Source: Cyanoderma ruficeps
Taxonomy: Eukaryota > Chordata > Aves > Passeriformes > Timaliidae
Direction: 5' to 3'
Length of the DNA: 64,000 nt
NCBI GenBank assembly: GCA_008694505.1
Contig: VZDJ01004378.1
Span: 11,903,472-11,967,471 of the forward strand
Every line of letters begins with the position of its first letter. The first letter of the stretch is position 1. The notes under the pieces are model-generated. The model did no database searches, had not been told where the DNA came from, and saw only the letters and a list, made by a program, of their open reading frames with translations. Made by a program: the position numbers and the translations under genes. Positions 39,454 through 54,058 of this stretch are shown piece by piece.

Positions 39454-42156
39454 CTGTTAAATTGAGGTAATTGATTAATACTGTGAGATAGGAAATAACA
39501 GAAGTTACAACTTTAGTGGAGTTTCAGCGTTATAATGTACAAAAAACCCATGCCTAGGCCAAAATCCAGGTACCTTCAAAAACCATTTGAGAGGACAGCA
39601 TGATAAAAGCATCAGGAACTCTCCTATACTCAAACTTTTTCAAGCAAGCAGAAGTGTGGCAATAACTCTTATTCTTCTCTTATCCTAGCTGTCAAATAAC
39701 TTGCCTTAGAAGTTTCTCTTAGCATTATGCCTGAAAGAGTTACAATTATTTCTCAAAAACTGAGGCAGTGGATTCCAGAGTCAAGCATCCCCATAATGCA
39801 TACTCTAAAGAAGGTTGTTATATATACAGAAAGTAAAATAGAACTTGAACATCTCTGATCTTGCTGCTGTGGCAGTAACACTGAAAAAAACTGGCACTGA
39901 GACTCTATTAGGAAAGAGAAGGTTTTTCAGCTAAGTTTGGAGCAGGCGTCTGGAAGTGTACAACACCACAAGATGGTATCTAAGTATCCTCAGGCACTCG
40001 GTGCAGGTCACATGAAATCACTGCAGTATGGCCACACAAAATGCTTGCCTTAGCTACCTGCCTACCCCAGGTGTACCACCTTTAGGCTCCCTTGGGCCAT
40101 AAATAATGTGTCTTGCAGTGCTCTACTCATGATAGGGCAAAGAAAGAAAACAAGGCAAACAACAGCATATTCCTCAGAGGTATCTGAGAGAAAATAACCA
40201 ATGTGGTTAAAGTAAGACCTCAATGAACTCAGAACCCTGCATTTCTGCATGCAAGAAAAGCAGCTGAAATAATGCATTTACCATTGTATGTATGTGTGTA
40301 CTATTATTATTATTAGTCTAGCATTTAATTTTAAATCCTCCTTAAGAATGAAATATAAAGATGAAGAACTGCCAATATCAAAACTACTGCTCAAACTTTA
40401 CCTTAAACAGTCTTGACAGAAGAATCAGCCCTAATCTTATAATACAACAAAGCAAACCAGAGATACACCAGAACAAACAAAACCCAGCAATCCCATAAGC
40501 TAAATTAACCTTTGATAGAAAAAACATCAATTAAGGTAGTCTGGATTTCATTTTAATCTCATATAAATTCTAATTTGGAAGATAATTTTTCATTCACTTA
40601 TTTATAATACTCAAACAGAGAAATGCCTGCCTATAGCATGCATGATTGCAGTAGCCAATAAAAACAAAACATGATGCTTTTAATTACATCCAGATAAAAT
40701 GAAAAAATTCCATACATTGCCTTGATATCATCGTTATAAGCCTTCAAACATGAAACCAGTACCTGTGCCATTCCTATTAATAACTCTTGACTTAAAGTCA
40801 TTAATTATATCCTTTTATGAGAACTCTGGTAGTAATAAAATAATGCCCATCTATGAATTCCTAACTGACCAACAAAGTTTACAGTATATGGATTTTAAGC
40901 TCTGAATTAACATTCATGAGGCTGTTCAGCAGAAAATGTGTACTTCAGTCCTTGAAAAAGCAACGTTTCCATCAGCCAAAGTTGCTGCTTACTATTTCTA
41001 CCAAGACAGTGAGGCAGCCTACCAGAGTTTAATTAACAAAACACAGAGTAGCCCAGCCAACACAGGCACTTTTTTTCATACAGTATCACAACTGCCAGCT
41101 GCAAGGAATACAAGGCAACATCACATAACTTTTAATCATTGTAATTATAGCCATTGACAAATCATAGAATTCATGTCCTGGGTGTCATGTTGAAAATGCA
41201 CTCTCATAGCCCTAAAAAGTCTACAGCTGAATCCAGTATTATTTCTCTCCTTGCCATTCTCAAAAAGGTTTCAAAGCCCCTTCTGCAGAAATCATGCTCA
41301 TAAAGATTAAAATCAACAGCAGTTAGACAAGAGTTCCCAGTTCTTCTTTGTAAGATACACTTTTTAACAACTGTATGAAAATGTTTGAGATTTCCAGAAA
41401 CTGGTTTGATGGACAGCTGCATGGCGAGAGGAGTCGCTCACCTCTTTTCCTCTACCCTAGAAATGTGTGTTTAGGTTTTCAACTCCAGCGACAGCCTGCA
41501 GCTCTCTAACCAGGCAGGATTTTTCCCCATCCCTCCCCTGGAGAGACAACACACAACTCACTGCAGCAGTTTGTGTAATTCTTAACCCACAGCTGTCCCT
41601 AGGGTATACTTTGCCCTTGAACTGTATTTGTGCCCTGAAGAGCAGCTTTATTCATGCAGCAGGGCAGGATTGACTAAGCACTGGGTATATTCTGTTTCCA
41701 AATAAAAACCCCAACCCTACCCCAGATTCCTGGTGTACCAGCTTGTTTTCTTCCTTTTCACCTAGCTATTCTTCTAAGAATGATCCTGAATTCCCAACTA
41801 TGCCCCCATCACATTCCTGTATCTCTTACATCTGAGCACACAATTTTGAACAATAACACTGCAGATGGAAACATAAGGTAATCTGCTGCTGTTTCATTAC
41901 TGATGGTGGGGACAATACCTAGAGAAGAAAGAACGTTGCTTGATTGTCAGGCTGTATCATCAAAACTCGCAGCTTGCAAAGTAAATTTATTTGCAAAAAT
42001 TTGATGTGGAACTCAGACAAAATAAACACAAGACCTATTGGATGCCTTTTCTGTCACTTCATAAGGTACACCTGTCTGTATTTCAAAAGTTTCTTTCAGC
42101 ATGACTTTGATATTTCTAACATGCAAGAATTCTTATTCCATCAAAAATATTCTTAC
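39454..42156 (-). other. NELL2: NELL2 intron, ~2.7 kb
   Basis: Unique AT-rich DNA with a GTAAGA donor and TTAACAG acceptor. It contains a short GTAT/TATT simple repeat near 40284-40315. The several short ORFs show no domain. Confidence 0.85.
40284..40315. repeat. GTAT / TTA short tandem repeats
   Basis: TGTATGTATGTGTGTAC is followed by ATTATTATTATTA. Confidence 0.8.
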
Positions 42157-42248
42157 CTTGCACTCAAATAGAACACAGTCTCCTGAGCTTGAATACACAG
42201 TTTCTCTTTGTCCTTCAAAGTAGGTTCTGCCTTCAAATACACACACCA
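42157..42248 (-). CDS. NELL2: NELL2 exon: first half of VWC2
   Basis: The 92-base exon takes two bases to finish a codon and ends at a codon boundary before GTAAGA. A long polypyrimidine run precedes the CTGAAG acceptor. It encodes VCVFEGRTYFEGQRETVYSS, then SGDCVLFECK. The GRTYFEG strand and the C-x4-C ending (CVLFEC) form the first half of the second VWC domain. That domain lacks the tight CxxCxC of VWC1, as I recall it does in mammalian NELL2. The codon split over the upstream junction reads TTG, leucine, where human NELL2 as I remember it has serine. Confidence 0.94.
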
Positions 42249-43077
42249 CTTCAGAGGGAAAAAAAAATAACACAACACAATGATTTTGTATAAACTTGTT
42301 GGCATGCTGCTTATAGAATTGATACATTTTCTTAAAGAGAACTGAATTTCAAAATGAAAAGACTGATTCAGCTGCAAGCATATTCTAAACCCATCTACAC
42401 AACTCTTGGGTATCATAATAAAAAAAATTAAAGGAGAAAAAAACCCCCACAAAGTGTCCAAAAAAGCACAGGTAAGGAGAAAGGTGAAGGATGTTGAAGC
42501 CATATAGAATACAGATAGCTACTGAGACAGCAGAAGAGACATGTCTCAGGTGACACCAAGAAAGGTGACTGCCTGCAACACAACCCAGGGGTGCACAGGA
42601 AAATGGAAGTGTGAGAGCAGTACCAGTGGCATTAATACATAATTTGTTTCTTGAAGAGGAATGTTGCATGATGAAGGGTGATCACTGAAGCCACATGTCT
42701 ATTTATTATCAAAGTCCTTTGATGTTTCAGCAACCCACACGGTTATTTAAATACTATGTATTTGTATCTAGATTATCCCAGTTCTTTATCATTATTGCTG
42801 AGGCATATTAAAGTATGTGAATTTTGTTGACTTTGCATCACTGTCTTCTTTTTTTATCCCCCAACAAAAACAGGATCAAGTCTCCAACGTTCAAATGACA
42901 GACAGATGGCACTAGGATTGGTGTTTGTCACACCATGGCCTTGGTGCCATTCCTGCACCCTGGCAGCACCAGGTTTTATAACAGCATGCTGGCACAGCTC
43001 ATACTGGATTGCTCACTAAAATTCCAATTCTGTATTTAAGACTTACATAAAACATCTTCACAGCAAACTGTCTTGCC

Positions 43078-43092
43078 TTTTTTTTTTTTTTA
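43078..43092. repeat. Poly(T) run of 15
   Basis: Uninterrupted T run following CTTGCC. No transposon is visible next to it. Confidence 0.85.
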
Positions 43093-44280
43093 ATGGATCC
43101 ATTACTGCAATTACATTATGCAAAGTATAAAGGCTGAGTAACATAACTGCTAGGTACAGGAAATCAGATGTCTGTCTCTGTTGCTTAGGACACAGTCAAA
43201 GCCCATCAAGCAAGCATAATCATGAAATAACAGGAGTAGGTTACAACTTTCAAAGTTTCAGATTACATGTTAGAGGTCTAATTCGCTAATCATTGATTTG
43301 GAGATGCAAATCAAGTATACTTTCACAGAGAGATTTATCTATTCTGTTTAAATAGACTGCAATTTGTAGACAATTTTAAAATATCTAAAAGTACAAGAGT
43401 TTTTGTTTTATTTATTTTTTACTTTAAATGACCTATATTAATTAGCATTAGTCCTTTTATTTTCATTTTTACTTTATTTTCTTTTTTAACTTGCAGCTCT
43501 TTCTTAGTACTTCATCAACATGTAAAAAGTAAAGTTTTGGAACTGATGATGAAAAATAAGTGATGGGTATAAAAACAAAAATGGGGTTTTTGAAATTCAA
43601 AAATACTAGTTATCATTATGTTATAAAATGTAAGTTATCTTGTGTGATATAAACATCCAAAGTGCTCTCCCAGTCCTTATTTCAACTCACTAATCCTTTG
43701 TTACATTTCCTCTTCCCTATACAGCTGTGAAGCAGAGTGAGAGAGAGGCTTTGGGGGGTGCCTGGAGTCCAGCCAAGATCAACCCACTATACACAGAGTA
43801 TGTGACTCACAAAGAGTCACGAAAGCTCAACACTGTGTCTCTTTCCTCTCCCCAAAACAAGCTATTCGAGAAGGAAGTACATGAAATAATTCTATATAAA
43901 TCTTTACCAGGGACTAGCAGATCTTGAATCTAAGTAAGACAACACAATCTTCCAGTCATACATATAATTTCCTATGCATTATAGGCCATGAAGCTAAAAT
44001 GAAATATTCAAATATTAAGCCCTTTTCCTTGCCCCATACATTTCAAGTTTCTAAGAACAACTAGATGTGACAGGAAAAAATACAGTACAGCAATGCCTGA
44101 GGATCACACAATGGCAATGAACTGTTAACTTAACACATCCTCATGTTCCCAACAGGAAAACTATGACTGTTAACAGAAAATGCAAAAGACATCAAAATCA
44201 CTGTCATTCTATCTTAGAAGAAAATATGGTCCTGAAGCCAAGATATTCTGAATGTAAGAGTGAGACTACCCAGGCATCTT

Positions 44281-44293
44281 AAAAAAAAAAAAA
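44281..44293. repeat. Poly(A) run of 13
   Basis: Uninterrupted A run between CATCTT and GGGCAAAA. A chance or slippage homopolymer. Confidence 0.85.
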
Positions 44294-47200
44294 GGGCAAA
44301 ACAAAAAACTACCTCAAATCATAGTTCACTGAATCCAGTCTCCTTATTAATGGCAACAAACCTGATTCTTCAAAGAAACATAGAAAATAACATACACAGA
44401 AGAAGCATCAAAGAACACATACAGCCTACTGTGAAATCATAAAGCTATTTTTTTATTTCACCAACAGGGTTTGGAAGCCTTTGCATATGAAACCATTTGA
44501 ATGCAGTGACACAGTATCACAAACACTTGCTTTCAACAAGAAAATCAGCTCTTTTAGATAAAGTCTGGGAAACTTAGAAAGAAGTTTCTAAAAGAAAAAC
44601 TTAAAAATTCTGGGTCTGTGAGAGATGGCTCTGCCCAGATGGCCCTTGACCCTTTCCCATGTATCTTCATGCACTTGAAGATTGTTTCTCAAAGGTGAGA
44701 ACACAACAGCAGAGTGCATGATTCAAGCCTGTGTGGGTGCCAGAAATTTCAAGCAGAGCTCACACGCCCATCCCCACAACCACAATACTTGGCCATCATG
44801 CAGCTAAGAAAATTATATCTCATCCATTGAGCTCCCCTAAATAAACAATCCAAGCATTTTACTGTGGCTTTGTCAGCAAGGTTATAATGTCTCCAGGTAT
44901 CAGGCGCCTGTTTATATAGAATGACCAAACTATGTTGGAGAAAAGAGAGAAAACCCAACAAACAATAAATGTCCAATTAAAAAGAATTAATTGAAACTGA
45001 ATTGAAAACCTGTTAAACTGAGTAATCTAAGCGCAAGCTTAAGCATGCCTTCTTACAGACTGCTACTCTCACTGACAACATTCAAAAGGGGTATTTCTTC
45101 TCAAAATCATCAAACAGTAATACAACCTGTTACTTCTTTCCTACTAGTGTTCCCTAAAATAAGAAGAACTCCATCATATTTTGGCAGTTCCTTCCATTAC
45201 AAAGGAGCAAGAACTAAGGTATGTGCTAAAGCTCTAATTTGGAGTGCTACCACTTGTTTTTTTTTTCCTTCTTGACCATGCCAAAAAACCACAGTCATTT
45301 CATCTACACCAGCACCACTGGCTCCATGTTTACCTATCATGACAGACACTGGTGGGTTTAGCAATGGTAGAAGTTTGCCAGTGCACACTGTCTTTTCTTC
45401 TCCCAATGCTGCCACAAATGCCTCTTTTTCCCACTGTTTTGCCAGCCCACTCCTCTTCCACTGCCCACTGAGGAGGCATCCTGACAAACAGTAAAGGGCA
45501 GATCTGCATCAGTCTACATAAAGGCTTCTAAAAACTTTAAGATTGTCTGGTTAGGTGCCTATTAAGCATGCATGGAAAGATTTCTAGAAAGACAAGTCTA
45601 TTAACCTTTTTCTGCAGCCCTTGCATCTTAAGACATTGGCACCCACATCTAAGGCAGTGTGGAACAGAATGTTCCTCCTGCCTCCTGACAGCAACTGTCA
45701 CAGCCAGTAAACATCCCATGATGATGATGAATCCTGTCTTTATTTTCCTTCAGAAATAAAGATGTTTCAGCAACATGAACATCTGGACTAGTACTGTGTA
45801 ATTGGAAAAGTCCAGTGAAGATTTAATTTCTGTTTGGCTAAATCTTCCCAGAATACGTTGATTAGTTTGTGATTGGTATCTCTCTGGGGAAGCATATCAT
45901 TCTTCATCTTCCTAAATCCTTTCATTCAATAGCCTGAGCCACAGTCAGAACATCACCTGATCATATGATGTTCCAGATCTTGACAGTCATTGCCTAGGTA
46001 GGATTTCATCTACAGCTGAATTACATCAACTATTTCCTCTTGCCATCAAATTTCCACACTCCCCCCGCACCTAAAATAGCATAAATTGTTCAAAGCACAT
46101 GCTTCTAAGAAGATGAAACAGGAAGCTGACAAAACCTGCTTAGAAGTTTGGCTATTCTTTATCTATTTGTATGCAGAAAGTGATTAAATATTACATTGCT
46201 AAGCATCTGCATACAGGGTCTAAAAATTATTAGCAAGGTCTGCTTAAGTTTATGCAGCTGTATTAATAATGCAACTATCCCTTAGTATTATTTAATAATA
46301 ATCATCACATTGTGATGACATGGAATCTTCTCCATGTTCTTCCAGCAAAAGGAATCTTTCAAGAGCCCACTTGTTGTTGTGTTTGTTCAATGAATTATCA
46401 ACAGTGTGTTAAACCATCCCTTCTCTTCCACAATCCATTCTTCTTCCCACCGGCCTCCAAATGACACTTTCCTTTTGTATTATTTTAAATGTCCATGAAA
46501 AATCCATGACCCAGTGAACGTCTGTCTTCCATTCACTGAGTTCTCAGGATGTCAAGGAGTACATTTTGTATTTTTCTGCATTTATCACCTTCACTGTCTA
46601 GACCATACATGCCTTGCCATGAGGAATGCATGTACACTCCCCCGTGGTATCTCAGCTAGTTTGGATTCAGACTTATCACCAAGGGAAAGCAGAAAGTTTA
46701 GCACATTGGTCAACTCCGCAAACCACTTTAATTTCTTGTATTCACAACTGTCCAAGGAGTTGCAGATAGGACTTGCAGTTTTGTGAAATTTTTCAGTAAT
46801 TATGAATGGACAACCTAAAAACTGGTAATTAAATCTATGTTGCTTCATTTTTTGTTCTCTTATGTTGGTTGGTTGGCAGGGAGGAAACACCCAAAATTAT
46901 CTCCATTGGAAAATTATCACCCAGAAAAACCTCCCAACCTGTCTCATTCACTTAGTTTTCCTACCTCCTCCTTGGAATCTCTGATTACATTTCCTACTGT
47001 TCAGAGATGAAGGCCTAGGCATTGTGTAAGTCCCATTAATCCTACTTTGCAAGCTTACATAGCTCAAAACCACAATGTGGCTTTACCCTTAGAAGTACAC
47101 GAAGAGATAATCGTCACCTTCCCTGAATTTCTTTCTCTTGACAGCCACATGATTAGTAGGCATGGCTCTCACCCCTTTCTTATTTATCTTTGCATGGATT

Positions 47201-50200
47201 TAGGCATTATCTTTTCTTTGCTCATTTTCTGGAAAGCACAAACTTCTCAGTTACTGCAGTGAGGCTGCAGACTTACTTCATTTCATGCCATCTCCCTCAA
47301 CAATTCAAAATTATTCCAAATTTCAAGTTGAAAAATATATTGCAAATTTTTCCAGTCAGTCAGTGCTGAAAAGCTGCATATATCTGCTTCCTCAGCGGAA
47401 AAAAGAAAAATGTATTTGAAATTTTATCATGACAAGGAACCAATTACTATTTGTGTCTTACTTCTCATTAGCTGGAAAAGCTAAAAGTTTGTACTACATT
47501 TAAAACACAAAGTCATTGTTCTTCACTAGTCTTAGAATCACTTAAGAGTATCTACAGTGTGAGACACCTCCAACACTAACAGGCTGTTTAGTCACACTGG
47601 TTAGGAGTCAATATGAAATCCTAAATTCCTTCCCCTACCTCTCGTATTTCCTATATTACCATCAAGCCTTACCAGGAAATGACATCATTTGTCTGTTTGG
47701 TGTTGTTGAGAAGCCTTCTAGAGAACTCATGTGAATCCTGGATTATGGGCTCCTTGAGTCATCCTTAAAGACTAAACAGGTAATCTGAGCACTGAAAAAG
47801 CCATGAAAACATGACTAAAAACCCTATTTCAGCAGTTCAGTTGAATCAAATAGACCTACCAGATGAGTAAAACTTTTAAAGTACGCTGCCAGGTGAGTCT
47901 GGGAAAGAGGGTGCAGCCGATCAAAGCCAATGGACAGTAATTGCACAAATGGAGGTATCTCTTGGAAAGCAAAGATCCAATCCGGACAATGCATTTGATG
48001 TCAGCTTCCCTCAAAAAGGGCATTACTGCTATTCATACTGCAACTTTAGCTTGGTTAAACAGAGCAGCCAAAACAGTTCTACTGAATGACATGCCAAACT
48101 TTGGCTTTAGTGCAATGGACCATATCCTGCTTGTTAAAGAGAACTGGAGTATTTTGGACTATAAACATAGTATTTAAAAAAACTTGGGCATGCCTAATGT
48201 GAACAAAATGCCCACCCATTTTATGACTGTGTTGACAATCCAATACTCAAATAACTTTCAGAGAGATGTCAAACCATAAAATCAAACACCTTAGACAAAA
48301 GCCTTAGAGGGTATCAAGAGAAGAAAAGCAATTGAGGTTAATATTAATTAAATTACAACTGTATTACAATTACATTAAAGGTCTATAAATAGCACAAGAG
48401 TCTGACAGACCAAGAGAACCCCAATGGAAATATTACAGGCCATAAAGATGGGATTAGACATTATCTGATAGATCCTTATGTCAGCTATCTAAAACACCAG
48501 TGACATAGCTATATTTAGTGAAGATGCAAATAGATACTTTATCAAATGCTGACAGGGAAATTTGCACTTTGTTCCACCTTCTCTCAGCTGGACTGCTGGG
48601 CTAGTTGTAAAAGATACTTTTCTGAAAATTTTGTTAAGAGAAAAATAGCAGAGTTTAGAAAACTAGACACTTCCTAGAGCCCCTTATACTTCAAGACATG
48701 CTTAAATTCACCCATACACCCATCAGAATGCCTCAAGTCACAAGCATTCATATGCAAGATGAAACTAAATGAACTGATTCAGATTGAGCATTGAGAATTT
48801 ATGAAATTAATGAAAAACTGCTAAAGACTTGCACACTTTTGAGTCAGTATTTTGAAATCTATGAGAGCTAAACAGGTATCACCAATCAGCATAAATTTAC
48901 TACATTAAAAAAGGCTTGTGTTCTCCATTGCCATAAGTGAAAACCGTCCATGAACATGACATGGATGAGAAGACACACACCTACTCCTGCAGCGGCGCTT
49001 ACAAAGTGTCACTGTTACTCTGCTCCCCACAGACTTCAAACAGGTAGCAGAGGGGAAAAAAAATAATGCATTTTATTCATTAGGATATTTTGCCCAGACT
49101 TTCCACGAATAAAAAGAGAGTGCACCAATTATGCATAATTTTAAAAGACACATTTTTTGCACGTGACTACTGAGATGGTAGCTTTCTGCAGGTGTGTGGA
49201 TGCAAATCATGTGAACACGTTCAGTAAAAGGCAAGTGCCTCTGAGCAGCAACATTTTCCCAGATTTTGACAGTTTCATTTGACAGCACTAAAAAAGATCC
49301 TATGCAAACTACAAAACTACAAGCTCCACCACCACATAGTAAAGCTGGCATTTATTAGGGTGAAAAAAACTTGGAAGTGATGTTTTCATGCTCCCCAGTC
49401 AAAGGCTCCACACAGCTTTTGCTCCAAGAATTTACAGCTACCTTCAACAGTCATGGAGGTTTTTGACCAACAGTTTGCCATATTATTTAAGTACTCACAG
49501 ACTACACTTGTAGTTAAGCAACTATCAGGGACCCTACAGATGCTTCCAATCTCAATCAGAATCTCCTTGGTCCAGAACAGTTTCCACAGATGTTTTAGCT
49601 AGAAATTCTGCACTGTGACTTTGCTGCACACACCTCCCTAGTAAAGGCACAGGCTCCTGTGACCTGGCATCCATCTCACTGTATTTATTTTCTTCTCAGA
49701 TCCAATGGTTTCACTTCTCCTGTGAACGGCAGCCCCTGGTTAAGTTGGCTGTTACAGCAATACTCACGTTTGCCTTCTCGGTGCAGGCCAGTCTAATGTG
49801 CTCAGACATTCCCAGGAGTGGAGCACCACATCCATTGCTGTTGTTAGATCTCACTTCTTTCAAAGGACCTGCATCTAGCTCTGCACAGCAACTGACAGGG
49901 GTTCATGCTCCCAACTCTTCTTCCATCCACTTCTGTTCCCACATAAGGAATCTGCCAATCCTTCCATCCCTCCCTTCAGCCAGAATGACAGGATTAGTTG
50001 GCATAATCACAAACACTCCAGATAACTGTATTTAACATTCTTAAGCTAAGTCCTCAGCATTAGTTCAGCAGAAGGTTTTTAACACAGACAGCAGTGTAAA
50101 CACATTTTTGGAAATCTTGATTAAAATTGGTCACGCGAATTGGCTTTCTAAAATTTTTATATACTTGCTCCCTCAACAGTCATTATCTAATAATATTTAA

Positions 50201-53200
50201 CTAAAAACTAACATTAAAAAAATCTGATATTACCAACAGTTTTGGAAATTTTCAAAAGAGAATTTTTAAAGGAAACCTAAGTACATCTAACATGCCATTT
50301 CTCAAGGCTCCTAGAAGTTACTATTATCGACTGTGCATTCCCAAGCAATACAATACTTCATGTCTAAAGTCAGTTCAGAATTTGAAATAATTAAAAATTT
50401 AAAAGTAGCTAGAGCAGATGTTCACAGATTCTGCTATGTCACAGCTAATTTCTCCCAAATGTATCTGTTGATACTCCAATTCATCACAGAAAAACAGTAA
50501 GTTGCAGTTCATAGCAACTGTTAATGTAATTACTCCTTTTTTTCTTTGGGAACTACATTAGTGAAAGAAAGCATTACCATTGCTGATAATTAAAAAAAAA
50601 ATCATATCTGTTAATACTCCTATTGTCCTTAGGAGGACCTTTCTAGACATTAGCCAGATTTCACATACTGTGCAATTAAATCTGTTTATCTATATGGAGC
50701 TGTATTCAACTACAACTAAGCTTCGGCTGCAGCAATTTTTTCCTTATAGTGGCAAGCAGCACCTCTGCATTCCTCCCATTTCACCTGACTTTGCTTCCAC
50801 TGGGCACATACCTTCCTGTTTTGCCTTAGCTCCATCCAAAAGAACGTCCCTTTTCAGTGATACTGACCTTCTGCCTCATCTGCTTGACTTACAACATTTT
50901 GTAATTGCCTACTTCTGTGCTTTTAAAAAAGAGGATGCTTAAAAAGTGACTAGCACTGATAGAAACAGTGATTCCCCAAGGATGTGATTCCTTTATTAAT
51001 TTATATGCCGATTTTAACTTTCTACGTCTAAAATATATTCATTTATTCCCATGTTTCTTCACAATAACCCACCAACAGAATACTGCAAAATTAGTAAAAT
51101 GAAAAACATGTGGTTGTGGGCTTACATTATACTACCAACTCTATTCATAGAGTCACAAAAGACAATGGACAACATTTAAGCACCCTGAAGTCAAATGCTA
51201 CTACTACTAAGAAGTCTGTCTGAGAAATTCACAACAACTATATACAAGATTGATATCTCCTCTATCCTATTCTCAGATTTCATTTCTTTTAGATGTCTTG
51301 AGGATCTACAAGATTTCTAGTCAAGGCATGATGAAAACATCTACAAAACAAACTGCCTCTTTACAAGCCTATAAAATTTGCCTAAGAGAAATATTGCACT
51401 TTAGTCAATATGAATATAACCTGAAGAGACATCTTAAGGAAATAATACCTGAATTTACATGTTTTTGTCAAAGTAATAAAATCGCAGAGAGAAACACGCC
51501 TGTTCATCTTCCCTACCTTCAAAGTATTTGAAATGCTCACTTAGTAGAAAAAACAGGTTATGTGCCTATTTTCCAGATGAGTCAAGCATATTTACTTTGA
51601 TTTCAGGATGGAGGGGGAAAAAAAATCCTACAGCTGAAACCAGGTGTTCTCTGAACCAGTTTATTACATCAAACAGTAATGTCACTGTAATTCTAACACT
51701 ACTATATATGTATATACTGGACATCAGAAAAAAGAAGCAAACCTAATAATATCTTCCAATTTTTTCATCTGTTAGGAAAAAAATTCTAGATGTAAAACAG
51801 TGTTAAGGGATTTAAACCAAGTAAATTAAATCACAAAATTAAGTCACAAATCAAAACTAAAATAACAAAAAAATTAGTCACAAATTAAAATTAAATTGGG
51901 AAAACAGTCAAAATTATAGTTGAAAATAATTTAAAGCAAGAAGGGGAAGACCAGAATTTTCATTTACAATCAGAAACTTACACTAATAATTTCAACAAGT
52001 AGAAGGTGAAAATAAACTAGTCAGCTACCCTGCAGAGAAAGGCTCAGGACAGTCAACCACCCTCCCAAACAAATGAACAGGGCTTTCTTCTTAGTAGAAA
52101 CTGTTAACAAATAAAAACCCCCAAAAAGGCAAAAAATATTTAAAATTCTCTATATTGGCACAGAGGCAGACAAGAATTACAGAAACACCACAGACACAGT
52201 CCTGTGACTGGTACAGTGACAAAAGCAAATTGCAGAAACTCTTCAAATAAAGAGGACTGCAATGATGTTTTTGAAGGCAACAGATGAGGAAAGCAGGATA
52301 AAGGTCTGTTACACCATATCAGCCAAGATTTTCATTTCAAAGTTGTGTTTCAGATGGGACTAAGTGACCATTATTTGAAGCTGAATATATTTTATGAGCT
52401 GACAGATGTAGAAACAGTGATCAATAACAGCCTGGAGGTCTACACATCACACTTCACATCTTCAAGCTGTAGTTAAGAGAGGGAAACCAAGCAGTAGATG
52501 GTTTAATTCACTACATATTTCCACTGAAAAAATGTCAAACTTCTGCAGTCCATAAGACAGAAAGCCATGGGTTTAAATCATTATCTTCACAAAAAGACAA
52601 ATAAAGGATAACAGTGTACATCATTTTATATTAATCTCACTGAATCAACTTCATTCATATTTTACCATCCCTTCCAGGGGAAATAAGACCACAATATTGA
52701 CAGTTTTGTGGTGGGTTTTCTTCCAATGATTTATTTATTGAGTTTCAGCCTTCACAACCTTCATTTTTTCATTTCACAGATATAGGCACTGTCAAAAAAC
52801 TGTATGTATGCCTTGTTGTACACTCCCATATCTACTATCAGCGTCTCCCCCAGGCCAGCTTTCCATCCAAACAATCCTCGTCAACGTGGCAATCCTTTTC
52901 TGAGCAAGACTATGTCAAGTGCAAACTGGTCTTTGCGAAATTGCACAAGCCAAGAATCTCATTTGGTTGGTTGGCTGGGTTTTGCAGAGCCTTTACTCCA
53001 ACAGTGCCCTCTGCTTCCAACTTACTATGTTTCTGTGACCTTGTCCAAAACCTGTAGTTCTGAGGTTTTCAGCTAAAGCAAACTTCTCTTTTTTTCACAG
53101 CACATATCCATTGAAGATGCTTGCTACTGATATTTTAGGTATTTCCAAGATCTACAGAATAAAAAGTCCAGGCAAAAACTAGAACATCAGCTACAAGCTG

Positions 53201-53251
53201 CTGATTTGGCAATGTACTTCTGGTTATAGGACAAAAAATCCCACTACAACT

Positions 53252-53340
53252 CCCCCCACAAAAACTCTAAAACAAAGCAAACCACCACCCCCTCCCCATG
53301 ACCTCCCAAAAAAACAAACCAAACAAAAAAGAACCTCATA
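53252..53340. repeat. C/A-rich low-complexity tract (G-rich on the NELL2 sense strand)
   Basis: The plus strand is almost all C and A, with CCCCCC, ACCACCACCCCCTCCCC and AAACAAACCAAACAAAA segments. The minus strand therefore carries GGGGAGGGGGTGGTGG. The 130-codon minus-strand ORF through it is a result of this bias, with poly-Gly/Val residues. Confidence 0.8.
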
Positions 53341-54034
53341 GACCCATGATGCACATGTAGAGTGACATAAGCATATCATTGCTGAGAACAAACATATTGA
53401 AATCAACAAAGGCATGTGAATGCTTATATATCCTAGGTGATTTTTGTAACTATAAATAGAACTGGATTTTCTTTTAATTAGGATTTCATAGCTACCCAAG
53501 TAAATTCTGGTGAAATCAACATTATTATAGTTAGGGTAGCAACTTATTAGAAGCTGGAACACAGCCAATCTGTCCACTCCCAGCTGTCTGAAAGCAAATA
53601 TATTCATATCTAGCATATGTTAATGTTTTATTTGCAGTGGAAATAAACTAAAATAATAATATGCTGCAGGTGTTTTATATTTTATGAACTCCCTGGTAAG
53701 AATATAATGAAAAAGGAATGGAAAAGATTAGCTCTTTTCACACAAAACCCCAACAAAATAGGTTATAAGGAGAGCAGAGCATAGCCCAAAGCAAAATTTT
53801 CCATGTAAGAAAATATTTTTAATTCTCTACCAATAAAATTACCAATATTATGTTTCCAATTTCTTCTTTAGTGCAGATTGCTACATACCCAGTGTAATGT
53901 ATTTTAATGAATAAGGATTTTCTTAAGCATACTTTATTTTAGTATTCACTCCTCAGGCACGCAGTAAGACTAAAACTAGATAACTTTACCATTAACTGGA
54001 GTTCTCCTCGTATACTGATACATTGCCTCCAGAT

Positions 54035-54058
54035 CACTAGAAGACTAGTCTTCTAGTG
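54035..54058. repeat. 24-bp perfect palindrome
   Basis: CACTAGAAGACT followed directly by AGTCTTCTAGTG is an exact palindrome with no spacer. A CTCC before and GGAG after suggest a slightly longer original palindrome interrupted by a few bases on the left side. Confidence 0.95.

Noticed and set aside
53224..53616. 130-codon minus-strand ORF with a Gly/Val-rich tail
   Set aside because: It is driven by a C/A-rich low-complexity tract and has no homology or splice signals that I can see.
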